Origin: Prescottella equi
GTDB lineage: Bacteria > Actinomycetota > Actinomycetes > Mycobacteriales > Mycobacteriaceae
DNA: 64,000 nt
Assembly (NCBI RefSeq): GCF_002094305.1
Contig: NZ_LWTX01000002.1
Location: 496,001 to 560,000, forward strand
Direction of reading: 5' to 3'
The notes beneath the pieces are model-generated. The model had not been told where the DNA came from, made no database searches, and saw only the letters and a list, made by a program, of their open reading frames with translations. This document shows positions 8,398-19,012 of the stretch, in pieces. The first letter of the stretch is position 1; each line of letters begins with the position of its first letter. Both the position numbers and the translations under genes were made by a program.

Positions 8398-9123
8398 GTG
8401 TGTGGACGGTATGCCTCGACCACGACCGACAAGGAACTGCGCTCGCTGTTCGATGTGGCCGGGTCGGTGGGCCCCGAAGTGCCGCCGTCGTACAACGTCG
8501 CCCCCACCCGACAGGTTCGCGTCGTGCTCGAACGCGCGCCCCGCAGGGAGCCGCGAGCAGGCGCCGAGCGGCAGCTCAGGACCGCCAAGTGGGGTCTGGT
8601 ACCGGCGTGGTCGAAGGACCCGAAGATCGGCTCCCGGTTGATCAACGCCCGCTCGGAGACGATCACCGAGAAGCCCAGCTTCCGATCGGCCGCCGCGAAG
8701 CGCCGCTGCATCATCCCGGCGGACGGATACTTCGAATGGATGAAAGACGCCGAAGGAAAGAAGATTCCGTACTTCCTCCACGGCGACGACCCGGTCCTCG
8801 CGATGGCCGGCCTCTACGAGCTGTGGCCGGACCCGTCCAAGGCCGAGGACGATCCAGACCGCTGGCTGTGGACCACCACCGTGCTCACCACACAGGCGAC
8901 GGATGCGACCGGACACATCCATGACCGCTCCCCTGTCATCCTGCCCGCGTCGTTCTGGGAGCACTGGCTCGACCCCTCGATCACCGACCGCGACGAAGTG
9001 CAGGCGATGGTCAACTCCATCCCCGAACCGCATCTGCAGCCCTACCAAGTGAGCACGGCGGTCAACAACGTCGAGAACGACCGTCCGGAGCTGCTGAACC
9101 CGGTCGGCGAGGACGAGAAGTAG
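8398..9123 (+). CDS. SOS-response-associated protein, HMCES/YedK family (abasic-site DNA crosslinker)
   Basis: A 241-residue SRAP-domain protein. The family caps abasic sites in single-stranded DNA through a thiazolidine link made by Cys2. The start is set at GTG 8398 so that Cys is residue 2 (VCGRYAS), as the chemistry demands; a longer frame opening at 8344 would bury the catalytic cysteine. Other signature residues are Asn33 in NVAPTR, Glu113 in GYFEWM and His175 in HDRSPVILP. It acts in the cytosol on DNA damage. No LexA box was recognised upstream. Confidence 0.92.
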   Translation: MCGRYASTTTDKELRSLFDVAGSVGPEVPPSYNVAPTRQVRVVLERAPRREPRAGAERQLRTAKWGLVPAWSKDPKIGSRLINARSETITEKPSFRSAAAKRRCIIPADGYFEWMKDAEGKKIPYFLHGDDPVLAMAGLYELWPDPSKAEDDPDRWLWTTTVLTTQATDATGHIHDRSPVILPASFWEHWLDPSITDRDEVQAMVNSIPEPHLQPYQVSTAVNNVENDRPELLNPVGEDEK

Positions 9124-9236
9124 AGCGGCGCCGGACCGCTCCGGGCCTCATGGCATCGGGATCCGGTGCATCACCGAAATGAATCGACGGGGCGGCTGGA
9201 GCGACGCGGCTCACGCTGATACAGTTCGCACCACTT

Positions 9237-9256
9237 GATTGAACGCTTGCTCAATC
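9237..9256. promoter_or_regulatory. operator-like site upstream of iclR, matching the SDR/TetR intergenic site
   Basis: GATTGAACGCTTGCTCAATC is an imperfect palindrome (GATTGA-N8-TCAATC). Read on the other strand it matches 19 of 20 bases of the site at 12635-12654. It lies 38 bases before the IclR start. Two copies at the two ends of one steroid cluster suggest binding by one regulator. Confidence 0.6.
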
Positions 9257-9293
9257 AGACTGGAATGCGAGCACCCTGGAGGTTCAGAACGTC

Positions 9294-10064
9294 ATGACGA
9301 CGACAGACGCAAGCTCCCCCATCGCAGTCATCGACCGTGTCGCAGTCCTGCTGGACGCATTCCGGGAAGCCGAGCGGTTGACCCTGTCGGAGCTCTCGCG
9401 GCGCACCGGGTTTCCCCGGTCGTCGACGCACCGCATGCTGCTGCAACTGGTTCGGATCGGATGGATCCGCCGACACGGGCACGCCTACGAACTCGGCATG
9501 AAGATGCTCGAGCTCGGCTCCCTCGCGCAGCACCACGATCGTGTGCACCAGGCGGCCCTGCCGGTGATGCACGAACTGCACAACGCCACCGGACTCGTCG
9601 TCCACCTCGCGGTGCTCGACGGCCCCGACGTGCTGTACCTCGAGAAGATCGGCGGCCGTTTCACGCTGTCGGTCCCGTCGCGCGTCGGTGGGCGCCAGCC
9701 CGCCCACCGCACCGCGATCGGCAAGGCGCTGCTCGCAAGCTCGCGGATCGATGCCGAGTCGGTCATGCCGCATCCGGTGGTAGGCCCCACACCGAACTCC
9801 ATCGGCGATGCGGCGCGACTGCGCGTGGAGCTCGCACGAATCCGTGAGCAGAGCATCGCGCACGATCGGGACGAGACCACCGTCGGCGTCTCCTGCGTGG
9901 CAGCGGCGATCGGCGACGGCAAGAACACCGTCGGCGCGGTCTCGGTGTGCGGCCCCACCAAGAGCATGAACAGCTCGGCCCTGGTGGCACCGGTCCGCAT
10001 GGCCGCGCTCGCGACGTGGCGGCACATGACGAGCAGCCGCACCCTGCGCCCCATCCCTGCCTGA
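9294..10064 (+). CDS. IclR-family transcriptional regulator
   Basis: 256 residues with the IclR plan: an N-terminal winged helix (about 10-70, with LSELSRRTGFPRSSTHRML as recognition region) and a C-terminal GAF-like effector domain containing DVLYLEKIGG. It lies next to and convergent with kshA, so it is a candidate regulator of steroid genes. The upstream 20-bp site is shared with the divergent SDR/TetR promoter. A strong hairpin follows the gene. Confidence 0.88.
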   Translation: MTTTDASSPIAVIDRVAVLLDAFREAERLTLSELSRRTGFPRSSTHRMLLQLVRIGWIRRHGHAYELGMKMLELGSLAQHHDRVHQAALPVMHELHNATGLVVHLAVLDGPDVLYLEKIGGRFTLSVPSRVGGRQPAHRTAIGKALLASSRIDAESVMPHPVVGPTPNSIGDAARLRVELARIREQSIAHDRDETTVGVSCVAAAIGDGKNTVGAVSVCGPTKSMNSSALVAPVRMAALATWRHMTSSRTLRPIPA

Positions 10065-10083
10065 CACTCCCCCACACGACGGA

Positions 10084-10115
10084 GGGGTGGTTCCGCCGGT
10101 CGGCGGAACCACCCC
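10084..10115 (+). terminator. terminator of the IclR gene
   Basis: GGGGTGGTTCCGCC (10084-10097) and GGCGGAACCACCCC (10102-10115) form a perfect 14-base stem with a 4-base loop, 20 bases after the IclR stop. Confidence 0.85.
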
Positions 10116-10143
10116 TTCGTCGTTGCCCGCACCCGCGAAAACA

Positions 10144-10179
10144 ACTGTGCCCCTGCCCGATGATCGGCAGGGGCACAGT
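10144..10179 (-). terminator. terminator of kshA
   Basis: ACTGTGCCCCTGCC (10144-10157) pairs perfectly with GGCAGGGGCACAGT (10166-10179), starting 16 bases past the kshA stop on the minus strand. Confidence 0.85.
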
Positions 10180-10195
10180 CGGTGCCGTCGGCGGA

Positions 10196-11356
10196 CTAGA
10201 CGTCGGCAACCAGCTCGACTGGCTTGACGCCGTTCGCCACGTTGTCCGCGACGACGTCACGCCAGTTCTGCTGAGCGCGGGTCGTGTCGACCTCGAACTC
10301 GAAGCGCTTGGTCATGTCCTCCGTGACGTCTGCGACGTCCACGTAGAACTGCTGGTACCAGCGACGCAACTGGTAGACCGGGCCGTCTTCCTCGGTCAGC
10401 AGCGGGTTCTCGATCCGGCTCTTGTGGTTCCAGATCGCGATGTCCTGCTTGAACTGGTGCTCGACGCCCTCGGTGAACTGCTCCGCCATCGCCTTGGCGT
10501 CCTCGTCCGACAACCCCTCGGTCCGCTTGACGATGGTGCCCCACTGCAGGATGAACGAGTTGTTCGTGATCGGGTAGTGGCAGTTCGCCAGCTTCGTCTC
10601 GACCTTGATGTCGCCGGCAACCGTGTAGACGGTGTCGAGCATGAAGGACGGGCCGAAGTACGAAGCGTCCGAAATGGTTTCCGCCTCGGCCATCCCGAGC
10701 TGGACACCGGTCTGGATGTCGTCACGCCCACCCGACCGCATCACCTGGGTCGCGACGTGGCCCTCGAAGACGTTCTTGAAGTAGGTCGGGATCTGGAAGT
10801 GCACGTAGAAGAAGTGCGCCATGTCCACCACGTTGTCGACGATCTCGCGGCAGTGCGAGCCCTCGACGACGTAGGTGTTCCAGCTCCAGTCGCTCCAGCC
10901 ACCCTCGTCGTAGCCCTCGATCTGCGGGATCGTGACTTCGGCCGGCGGCGGGTTGCCCTCCGGGTCGTTGTAGACGAAGAAGAGACCGTTGCGCTCGAGC
11001 TTGACCCACGCCTTGGTCTTGGCGACCGGAGGAACACGACGCGCGTAGGGGATGTCGGTGCACTTGCCCTTGCCGTTCCAGCGCCAGTCGTGGAACGGGC
11101 AGGCGATGGTGTCACCCTTGATCTCGCCCATCGCGAGGTTGCCACCCATGTGACGGCAGAACGCGTCGAGCACCTGCAGCTCGCCCTTGCTGTCCTCGAA
11201 CACCACCAGGTCGGTGCCGAAGATCTTGACCTGGTGCGGCTTTCCGTCACGGAAGTCCTGCGCGCGGCCGATGCAGTGCCAGCCGCGAGCGAAGCGGTCG
11301 GGATTGCTGCCCGCCACGATCTCCCGGACCTCGACGTCGTCGGAAATCTCGGTCAT
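10196..11356 (-). CDS. kshA: 3-ketosteroid 9-alpha-hydroxylase, oxygenase component
   Basis: A 386-residue Rieske non-haem iron oxygenase that, with a KshB-type reductase, hydroxylates C9 of 3-ketosteroids, opening ring B of the sterol nucleus. The Rieske ligands are Cys67-X-His69 (CRHMGG) and Cys86-X2-His89 (CPFHDW). The mononuclear iron ligands fall in DNVVDMAHFFYVH at His181 and His186, the positions known for KshA. ATG 11356 is preceded by GGAGGCAAG. No reductase gene is nearby. Rhodococci usually carry several KshA copies; this is one of them, with substrate preference unknown. Confidence 0.93.
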   Translation of the reverse strand: MTEISDDVEVREIVAGSNPDRFARGWHCIGRAQDFRDGKPHQVKIFGTDLVVFEDSKGELQVLDAFCRHMGGNLAMGEIKGDTIACPFHDWRWNGKGKCTDIPYARRVPPVAKTKAWVKLERNGLFFVYNDPEGNPPPAEVTIPQIEGYDEGGWSDWSWNTYVVEGSHCREIVDNVVDMAHFFYVHFQIPTYFKNVFEGHVATQVMRSGGRDDIQTGVQLGMAEAETISDASYFGPSFMLDTVYTVAGDIKVETKLANCHYPITNNSFILQWGTIVKRTEGLSDEDAKAMAEQFTEGVEHQFKQDIAIWNHKSRIENPLLTEEDGPVYQLRRWYQQFYVDVADVTEDMTKRFEFEVDTTRAQQNWRDVVADNVANGVKPVELVADV

Positions 11357-11445
11357 CTTGCCTCCTTCGAAGAAGTGAACGCTTCCCGCCCATGTGCGAG
11401 CAGCGTCGAAAAATACGGAACCGCAGAGAATCTGGTTCCGGCGCT

Positions 11446-11718
11446 TTACGAGTACGGACGGACTTCCGCCGTGGACCCCGAGACCGGGACGGTCCGGTAC
11501 GACTCGCCCAGACGCCCCTCGGCGACCGCCTCGTCGATGCTCTCGGTCAACGCACCGCACGTGCGCATGTACATGCTGTGCGTTCCGTTCGCCGCGGCGT
11601 CACGGAACTCGGCGCACGCCGTCTCCGCATCCTCGAGCCACTGGGTGCTGGTGTGCGTCGAGCTGTACTTCTCGACGAGTACGCGGTTGCCGCACGCTCC
11701 GCATTCGACCGGCTGCAT
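11446..11718 (-). CDS. small CxxC protein next to kshA, 90 aa
   Basis: The ATG at 11718 gives a 90-residue soluble protein. It opens MQPVECGACGNRVLVEKYSS, with a CxxC pair and two further cysteines (TACAEF and RTCGAL), so it could bind zinc or serve in redox or electron transfer. It sits 89 bases upstream of kshA on the same strand and is probably co-transcribed. I do not recognise a named family. A helper role for the steroid oxygenase is inference. Confidence 0.7.
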   Translation of the reverse strand: MQPVECGACGNRVLVEKYSSTHTSTQWLEDAETACAEFRDAAANGTHSMYMRTCGALTESIDEAVAEGRLGESYRTVPVSGSTAEVRPYS

Positions 11719-11756
11719 TGCGCGATCCTTCCGTTGGAACTGTATTGGTCCACCGT

Positions 11757-11777
11757 ACGAGCAGTGGGCTTGCTCGT
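11757..11777. promoter_or_regulatory. inverted repeat upstream of the CxxC gene / kshA
   Basis: ACGAGCA (11757-11763) and TGCTCGT (11771-11777) form a perfect 7-base inverted repeat with a 7-base spacer, 39 bases upstream of the CxxC-protein start. It may be the operator of the CxxC-kshA transcript. It differs from the shared 20-bp site. Confidence 0.4.
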
Positions 11778-11819
11778 TGCTGTCGATTTCCGTTGAGCGG
11801 TAAAGAATTCGGTGCTCCA

Positions 11820-12575
11820 CTACCTCAGGAAAGCCTGCCCTCCGTCGACCGGCAGCGAATGCCCCGTTATGTAGCGGGCGGCCGGGCTGCACAGGAACAC
11901 CACGGCCGGCCCGATGTCCGACTCGGCGTCACCCAGACGACCGAGCGGCACGCTCCGCAGATACTCCCCGTACGCCTCCGGATTCAGCTCTGCCCACTCG
12001 TCCATCAACGGGGTCGACGCCAGCGGGAGCACCGCGTTGACTCGGATCCCGTCGCTGCCCCACTCGCACGCGGCGGTGCGTGTGAGCACCCGCACCGCTT
12101 CCTTCGCGGCAGCGTAGGCACCGGTGCCGGTCGGATCCCATTTCAGCCCGGCGGCGGAGCCGAGGTTGACGATCGAACCGCGACCCTTCAGATGCGGGTG
12201 GCACACGCGCATCAGCCGCAGCGTCGCCAGCGGACCCGAGTTCATGCTGCCGTGGTAGTCGTCTTCGCTGACATCCAGGAGCATGCCGTGAGCCGGGGTC
12301 TGCGCGTTGTTCACCAGGATCGACAGGCCGCCGTATCGGTCGACCACATCCGCGACCACGGCGTCGATGCGTTCCGCGTCCGTCACGTCACACTGCAGTG
12401 CGACGGCGTCACCGCCGCGACGGACGATCTCGTCGGCGGTGTCGACGACCTTCGACAGCGTGCGCCCGACGACCGCGACGCGCGCGCCCTCGGCGGCCAG
12501 CGCCAGGGCGATTCCACGTCCGATCCCCTGACCGGCACCCGTCACCAACGCGACGTCGCCCTCGAGTACACCCAT
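11820..12575 (-). CDS. short-chain dehydrogenase/reductase in the kshA cluster
   Basis: 251 residues, classical SDR. The cofactor motif is TGAGQGIG (12-19), the structural motif reads NNAQ in place of NNAG (89-92), and the catalytic residues are Ser140, Tyr154 and Lys158 (YAAAK). ATG 12575 has a GGGAG ribosome site. It is divergent from the TetR gene at 12761 and reads toward kshA. A role as a hydroxysteroid or acyl-side-chain dehydrogenase is inferred from the cluster. Confidence 0.87.
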   Translation of the reverse strand: MGVLEGDVALVTGAGQGIGRGIALALAAEGARVAVVGRTLSKVVDTADEIVRRGGDAVALQCDVTDAERIDAVVADVVDRYGGLSILVNNAQTPAHGMLLDVSEDDYHGSMNSGPLATLRLMRVCHPHLKGRGSIVNLGSAAGLKWDPTGTGAYAAAKEAVRVLTRTAACEWGSDGIRVNAVLPLASTPLMDEWAELNPEAYGEYLRSVPLGRLGDAESDIGPAVVFLCSPAARYITGHSLPVDGGQAFLR

Positions 12576-12634
12576 CAACTGCTCCCACTTCCGATCTCGG
12601 CCACAACTGCCGACCATTGTGATCCAAGACACGA

Positions 12635-12654
12635 GATTGAGCAAGCGATCAATC
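12635..12654. promoter_or_regulatory. operator-like site between SDR and TetR genes
   Basis: GATTGAGCAAGCGATCAATC, an imperfect palindrome, lies 60 bases before the SDR start and 106 before the TetR start. The same site with one change occurs upstream of the IclR gene (9237-9256). Autoregulation by the TetR protein, together with control of SDR and IclR, is the simplest reading. Confidence 0.6.
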
Positions 12655-12760
12655 AATGTAGGATTGCCTGGCCAGGTTGGTCGGGGGCGGTGCGGTCGCA
12701 GGTAGCATGAGGCGCCTCGACCGGCAACCGATCGACCCAGGTACAGGGGGAACAACCGCG

Positions 12761-13342
12761 ATGGATCCGCAGGAACGTCGGCGCCAGATACTCGACCGTT
12801 CCGGCGAGATCTTCGCGACCAAGGGCATCTCCGCCACGACGGTGCGGGAGATAGCGGACGCCTGCGGCGTCTACTCGGGCACGCTCTACCACTACTTCCC
12901 GTCGAAGGAAGCCATCGTCACCGAGATCATCCGGGTGTACGTCGACGAACTCTACGAACGCTGCTCCCAGGTGATCGCCGAGAACCTTCCCCCGATCGAA
13001 CGCCTCGAGGCCCTCGTACTGGTGGCGATCGACGCCGCCGAACGTCATCGCCACGCCACCGCGATCTGGCAGGTCGAGACGGACTACATGCGCGACAAGA
13101 TGCTCGAGGCCAGCCTGGACGACAAGGGCGACTTCGCGGCAGGTTTATGGATGCAGTGCATCACCGAGGCCCAGGCGGACGGCGAACTCCGCTCGGATGT
13201 CGATGCCGCGACCTTCTACCAACTGATGCGGGACTCGGTGTGGCTCACCAGTCGGTGGTTCCGCGCGTCGCCGCAGAAGTCCAATGCCGACTTCGCCCGC
13301 GAGATCACGTCGATCTACATCGACGGACTCCGCGTGCGCTGA
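12761..13342 (+). CDS. TetR-family regulator of the kshA cluster
   Basis: 193 residues with an N-terminal TetR helix-turn-helix (TVREIADACGVYSGTLYHYF, about 27-46) and an alpha-helical ligand domain. ATG 12761 is preferred over an in-frame start at 12677 because AGGGGGAA lies just upstream and the longer N terminus has no family counterpart. It is divergent from the SDR gene with the shared operator between them. The ligand is probably a steroid or acyl-CoA catabolite (inference). Confidence 0.87.
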   Translation: MDPQERRRQILDRSGEIFATKGISATTVREIADACGVYSGTLYHYFPSKEAIVTEIIRVYVDELYERCSQVIAENLPPIERLEALVLVAIDAAERHRHATAIWQVETDYMRDKMLEASLDDKGDFAAGLWMQCITEAQADGELRSDVDAATFYQLMRDSVWLTSRWFRASPQKSNADFAREITSIYIDGLRVR

Positions 13343-13351
13343 GGGCAGCAC

Positions 13352-13396
13352 ACGACGAAGGGCGGGACAGGTTTTCACCTGTCCCGCCCTTGTCGT
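13352..13396. terminator. bidirectional terminator between TetR and the Clp ATPase
   Basis: ACGACGAAGGGCGGGACAGG and CCTGTCCCGCCCTTGTCGT are complementary over about 19 bases with one mismatch and a short T-rich loop. The stem serves the convergent genes ending at 13342 and 13407. Confidence 0.8.
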
Positions 13397-13406
13397 TGTC
13401 TCGGCG

Positions 13407-15839
<2,433 letters not shown>

Positions 15840-15856
15840 TCGCAGCCTCCTCCAAA

Positions 15857-15877
15857 GTTGAGTCTTACTGACTCATG
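15857..15877. promoter_or_regulatory. HspR-associated inverted repeat (HAIR)
   Basis: GTTGAGT-N7-ACTCATG (15857-15877) matches the known HAIR consensus CTTGAGT-N7-ACTCAAG at 12 of 14 fixed bases with the exact spacer. It lies 18 bases upstream of the Clp ATPase start, within the likely promoter and leader. HspR represses chaperone and clpB genes in actinobacteria. Confidence 0.78.
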
Positions 15878-16092
15878 GAACATGCCTCCGCGAGATTCAA
15901 TTCCCGACCGTCCAGGATCGTCGGCGCGGCGGGGACGCCGACCCACGCCGAGAGCCGTCGACAAGCCCGCGACCTGGGTGTTCGCCCGACCCGACGCGGC
16001 GAAGGTCCGGGGTTGTGACAACGGACACAGTGCTTCTCAGGCGCTTCCATCTTCTTGACCTCGAGTGTGCTCGAGCTTCTACCTTCGGGTCC

Positions 16093-17529
16093 ATGACAAC
16101 CCGAACCGACGGCTCCGGCACCTGGCGTCAGCTTCTGAGCGGGCGACATCTCGGGGTCGCCGCCGTGCTGGCCGGCGGAGTGGCGCTGTACGCGATCAAC
16201 GTCTATCTCACGAGCAGTCTGCTGCCCACCGCGATCGACGACATCGGCGGACTTCGCTACTACGCCTGGACGTCGACCGTGTTCCTCATCGCGTCGGTGC
16301 TCTCGTCGATGATCGTCAGCCGGACGCTCGCCGCCCGCGGCCCGCGCGGCGCCTTTCTGATCGGCCTCGCGCTCTTCGCGTTCGGAACCGGGGTGTGCGC
16401 GCTGAGCCCGACCATGGAACTGCTCCTGGCCGGACGCGCCGTGCAGGGTTTCGGCGGCGGCCTGCTCGCCGGCCTCGGATACGCGGTGATCAACTCCGCG
16501 CTGCCCCGGCATCTGTGGACCCGCGCCAGCGCACTGGTCTCCACCATGTGGGGTGTCGGCACCCTGGTGGGCCCTGCCGTCGGCGGGGCGTTCGCCCAGT
16601 TCGGCGCGTGGCGGTGGGCGTTCGGTGCGCTGATCGTGTGCACCGCGGCAGTCGCTGCCCTCGTTCCGGTAGTCCTGCCGCCGCACACCCGTGCGGACGA
16701 CCGCGTCGTCGCCCCCGTGCCGGTCGTCCCGCTGGCGCTGCTCACCGCCGCGACGCTGCTGGTGAGCGTCGCCGGGCTCCTCTCCCACGCGGCGATCGCG
16801 GCCGCCGCCGTCGCCGGCGCGGTGGGCCTGGTCGTGTGGTTCGTCGCGGCCGACCGGCGCAGCCCGCACGGGGTGCTGCCACCGTCGACGTTCTCCGGGT
16901 CGTCCCTGAAATGGGTGTACCTGACCATCGGGGTCCTCGCGATGGCATCGACGGTCGAGACGTTCGTCCCGCTGTTCGGGCAGCAGCTGGCCGGGTTGAC
17001 GCCCCTCGTCGCCGGATTTCTCGGTGCCGCACTGGCACTCGGCTGGACGGTCGGCGAGATCCCGAGCGCGTCGGCGGCAGCTCCGAACGCGGTCCGCCGC
17101 ATCGTGCGGTGCGGCCCGCTCCTGGTCGCGGCCGGGCTCGCGATCATGGCAGTGGTCCTCGCCGGACAGGCCGGGAGCGACCGCGTCGCGCTCTGGGCGA
17201 CCGGGCTGATCGTCGCCGGCGCGGGCATCGGCATCGCGTGGCCGCATCTGGCGGTCGGGGCCATGAACGCCGTGGCCGAACCGGCCGAGGGCGCCCGCGC
17301 GTCCGCCGCGATCAACACCGTGCAGCTGATCGCCAACGCGTTCGGCACCGCGCTGGCGGGCGTGCTGGTGAACCTCGGCGGACAGTCCGAGATGCGTTCG
17401 GCGCAACTGCTGCTGTTCGGCTTCGCCGCACTTGCATTCGTCGGCGTGTGGACCGCGTGGCGCGCCACCCCGGTGCGCGGGCGCCCGAAGACCGCGGTCC
17501 GGCGCGACGTGGACGCGATCGCCGGCTAG
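16093..17529 (+). CDS. MFS transporter
   Basis: 478 residues, strongly hydrophobic throughout. It resembles multidrug exporters of the DHA2/EmrB-like type, with GRAVQGFGGGLLAGLGY in helix 4-5 and MWGVGTLVGPAVGGAF (the antiporter motif C region). ATG 16093 (MTTRTDGSG) is chosen; a longer frame from 16015 adds residues without family likeness. It is divergent from the Clp gene across about 250 bases. Its end meets the convergent VOC gene with one base between the stops. Confidence 0.83.
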   Translation: MTTRTDGSGTWRQLLSGRHLGVAAVLAGGVALYAINVYLTSSLLPTAIDDIGGLRYYAWTSTVFLIASVLSSMIVSRTLAARGPRGAFLIGLALFAFGTGVCALSPTMELLLAGRAVQGFGGGLLAGLGYAVINSALPRHLWTRASALVSTMWGVGTLVGPAVGGAFAQFGAWRWAFGALIVCTAAVAALVPVVLPPHTRADDRVVAPVPVVPLALLTAATLLVSVAGLLSHAAIAAAAVAGAVGLVVWFVAADRRSPHGVLPPSTFSGSSLKWVYLTIGVLAMASTVETFVPLFGQQLAGLTPLVAGFLGAALALGWTVGEIPSASAAAPNAVRRIVRCGPLLVAAGLAIMAVVLAGQAGSDRVALWATGLIVAGAGIGIAWPHLAVGAMNAVAEPAEGARASAAINTVQLIANAFGTALAGVLVNLGGQSEMRSAQLLLFGFAALAFVGVWTAWRATPVRGRPKTAVRRDVDAIAG

Positions 17530-17530
17530 T

Positions 17531-18070
17531 TCAGCCGCGGGCGCGGGCCGCGAACACCCGCTCCCAGAGGTGCCGATCGGTGCGCGGACCCCCGCGGGTA
17601 TCAGCGCCGTAGCGGGCGATCTCGGCATCGATGTCGAGCGGACGCGTCGGCGGCTGTGCGGGCACAAGTTCGTCGATCGCGAGCGCGTCCGGCACCAGCC
17701 AGCACACCTCGAACTCGATGCCGTCCGGGTCGGCCGCGTACAACGCCTTGGTGGAGCAGTGGTTGCTGGCCCCCGTCAGCGCGCCCGCCGCGAGCAGACG
17801 CTCACGCATCTGCGCCAGGGCGGCGAGCGTGTCGACCTCCCAGGCCAGGTGGTACAGCCCGACGTTGCCCGGCGTCACGCGGCTCACCGGGGCGGGGCTC
17901 TGGAACAGGCCCAGGTCGTGGTCGTTCGCCGAGTCCGGCGCCTGCAGGAACGCCGCACCGGGGAACCCGCCCGGCAGTGCCTTGAACCCGAGCACATCCT
18001 GGTAGAAGGCCAGGCTGCGCTGCAGGTCCGACACGAACAGGACGGCGTGGTTGAGTCGCTCGATCGCCAA
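17531..18070 (-). CDS. VOC (glyoxalase/extradiol dioxygenase fold) protein
   Basis: 179 residues with two halves of the VOC metal-site fold: LNHAVLFVSDLQRSLAFYQD at the start, then VGLYHLAWEVD and ADPDGIEFEV. Probable metal ligands are His8, His72 (LYHLAW) and Glu (IEFE). A TTG start at 18070 is chosen because GGAGG lies 10 bases upstream, inside the end of the SDR gene. No ATG or GTG is available nearby. Co-transcribed with the SDR; substrate unknown. Confidence 0.78.
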   Translation of the reverse strand: MAIERLNHAVLFVSDLQRSLAFYQDVLGFKALPGGFPGAAFLQAPDSANDHDLGLFQSPAPVSRVTPGNVGLYHLAWEVDTLAALAQMRERLLAAGALTGASNHCSTKALYAADPDGIEFEVCWLVPDALAIDELVPAQPPTRPLDIDAEIARYGADTRGGPRTDRHLWERVFAARARG

Positions 18071-18075
18071 CGCGG

Positions 18076-18963
18076 TCAGCCTCCGAAGTCGTAGGTGACG
18101 CCGGTGAGTTGCTCCGACGCCGACCACAATTGTCGCGCAACGCTCCGGTCGTGCGACTTCCGGTTCGACGAAACCACTTTCGGGTAGCCCCGCGTCTCGA
18201 ACATCGACGACGGACCGAGGTAGCTGCCGCCGATCGCGTCGGGCACGGTCGCGGCGTACAGCATCGGCAGCGCGCCCATCTTCGCCGACTGCGCGATGAA
18301 CGGATTGGCCAGCGCCATGACCCTGCTGGAGATCGACTCGGTGTGCGATTGCAGGTTCGTCGCGGCGTAACCGGGATGCGACGCCAACGCGCGTACCTGA
18401 GAACCCGACGCGGACAGCTTGCGCTGCAACTCGTATGTGAACAGCAGGTTCGCGAGCTTGGACTGCACGTAGGCCGGCCAGCGCCGGTACGTTCGGCGTT
18501 CCCAGTTCAGGTCGTCGAGGTCGATACTGCCGATCTTGTGCATGGTGCTCGACATCGTCACGACACGATCGGTGACCTTGCCCAGCAGCAGGCCGGTGAG
18601 CGCGAAATGCCCCAGATGGTTGGTGCCGAACTGCATCTCGAACCCGTCGGCCGTGCGACCGAGCGGCACCGCCATCACGCCCGCGTTGTTGACGAGCACG
18701 TCGACCGCATCGACCGAGTCCGCGAACTCCCGCACGGACGCCAGGTCGGCGAGGTCGAGGCGGCGCACCTCCGCCCGCTCCCCCAACGGCGCCGCGACGG
18801 CCTTGCCCTTGTCGACGTTGCGGCAGGCCAGGATCACGTGCGCGCCGGCCTTCACGAGCGCCTTCGCCGCCTCGGCCCCCAGCCCACTGTTCGCACCCGT
18901 CACGACGAACGTCCGGCCGCTCTGATCGACGATGTCCCCTGCATCCCATGTGGTCATGGCCAC
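18076..18963 (-). CDS. short-chain dehydrogenase, retinol-dehydrogenase-like
   Basis: 295 residues. The cofactor motif is TGANSGLG (22-29), then NNAGVMA and the catalytic YVQSK. The layout (ALVKAGAHVILACRN; NHLGHFALTGLL) is that of the large 'retinol dehydrogenase/WWOX-like' SDR subfamily common in actinobacteria. It forms a two-gene unit with the VOC protein, 5 bases apart. Substrate unknown. Confidence 0.87.
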   Translation of the reverse strand: MAMTTWDAGDIVDQSGRTFVVTGANSGLGAEAAKALVKAGAHVILACRNVDKGKAVAAPLGERAEVRRLDLADLASVREFADSVDAVDVLVNNAGVMAVPLGRTADGFEMQFGTNHLGHFALTGLLLGKVTDRVVTMSSTMHKIGSIDLDDLNWERRTYRRWPAYVQSKLANLLFTYELQRKLSASGSQVRALASHPGYAATNLQSHTESISSRVMALANPFIAQSAKMGALPMLYAATVPDAIGGSYLGPSSMFETRGYPKVVSSNRKSHDRSVARQLWSASEQLTGVTYDFGG

Positions 18964-19012
18964 AGACTACGGAAACCTGGTCGGCGGAAGTGTCGATGCG
19001 CGCAAGACGTCT

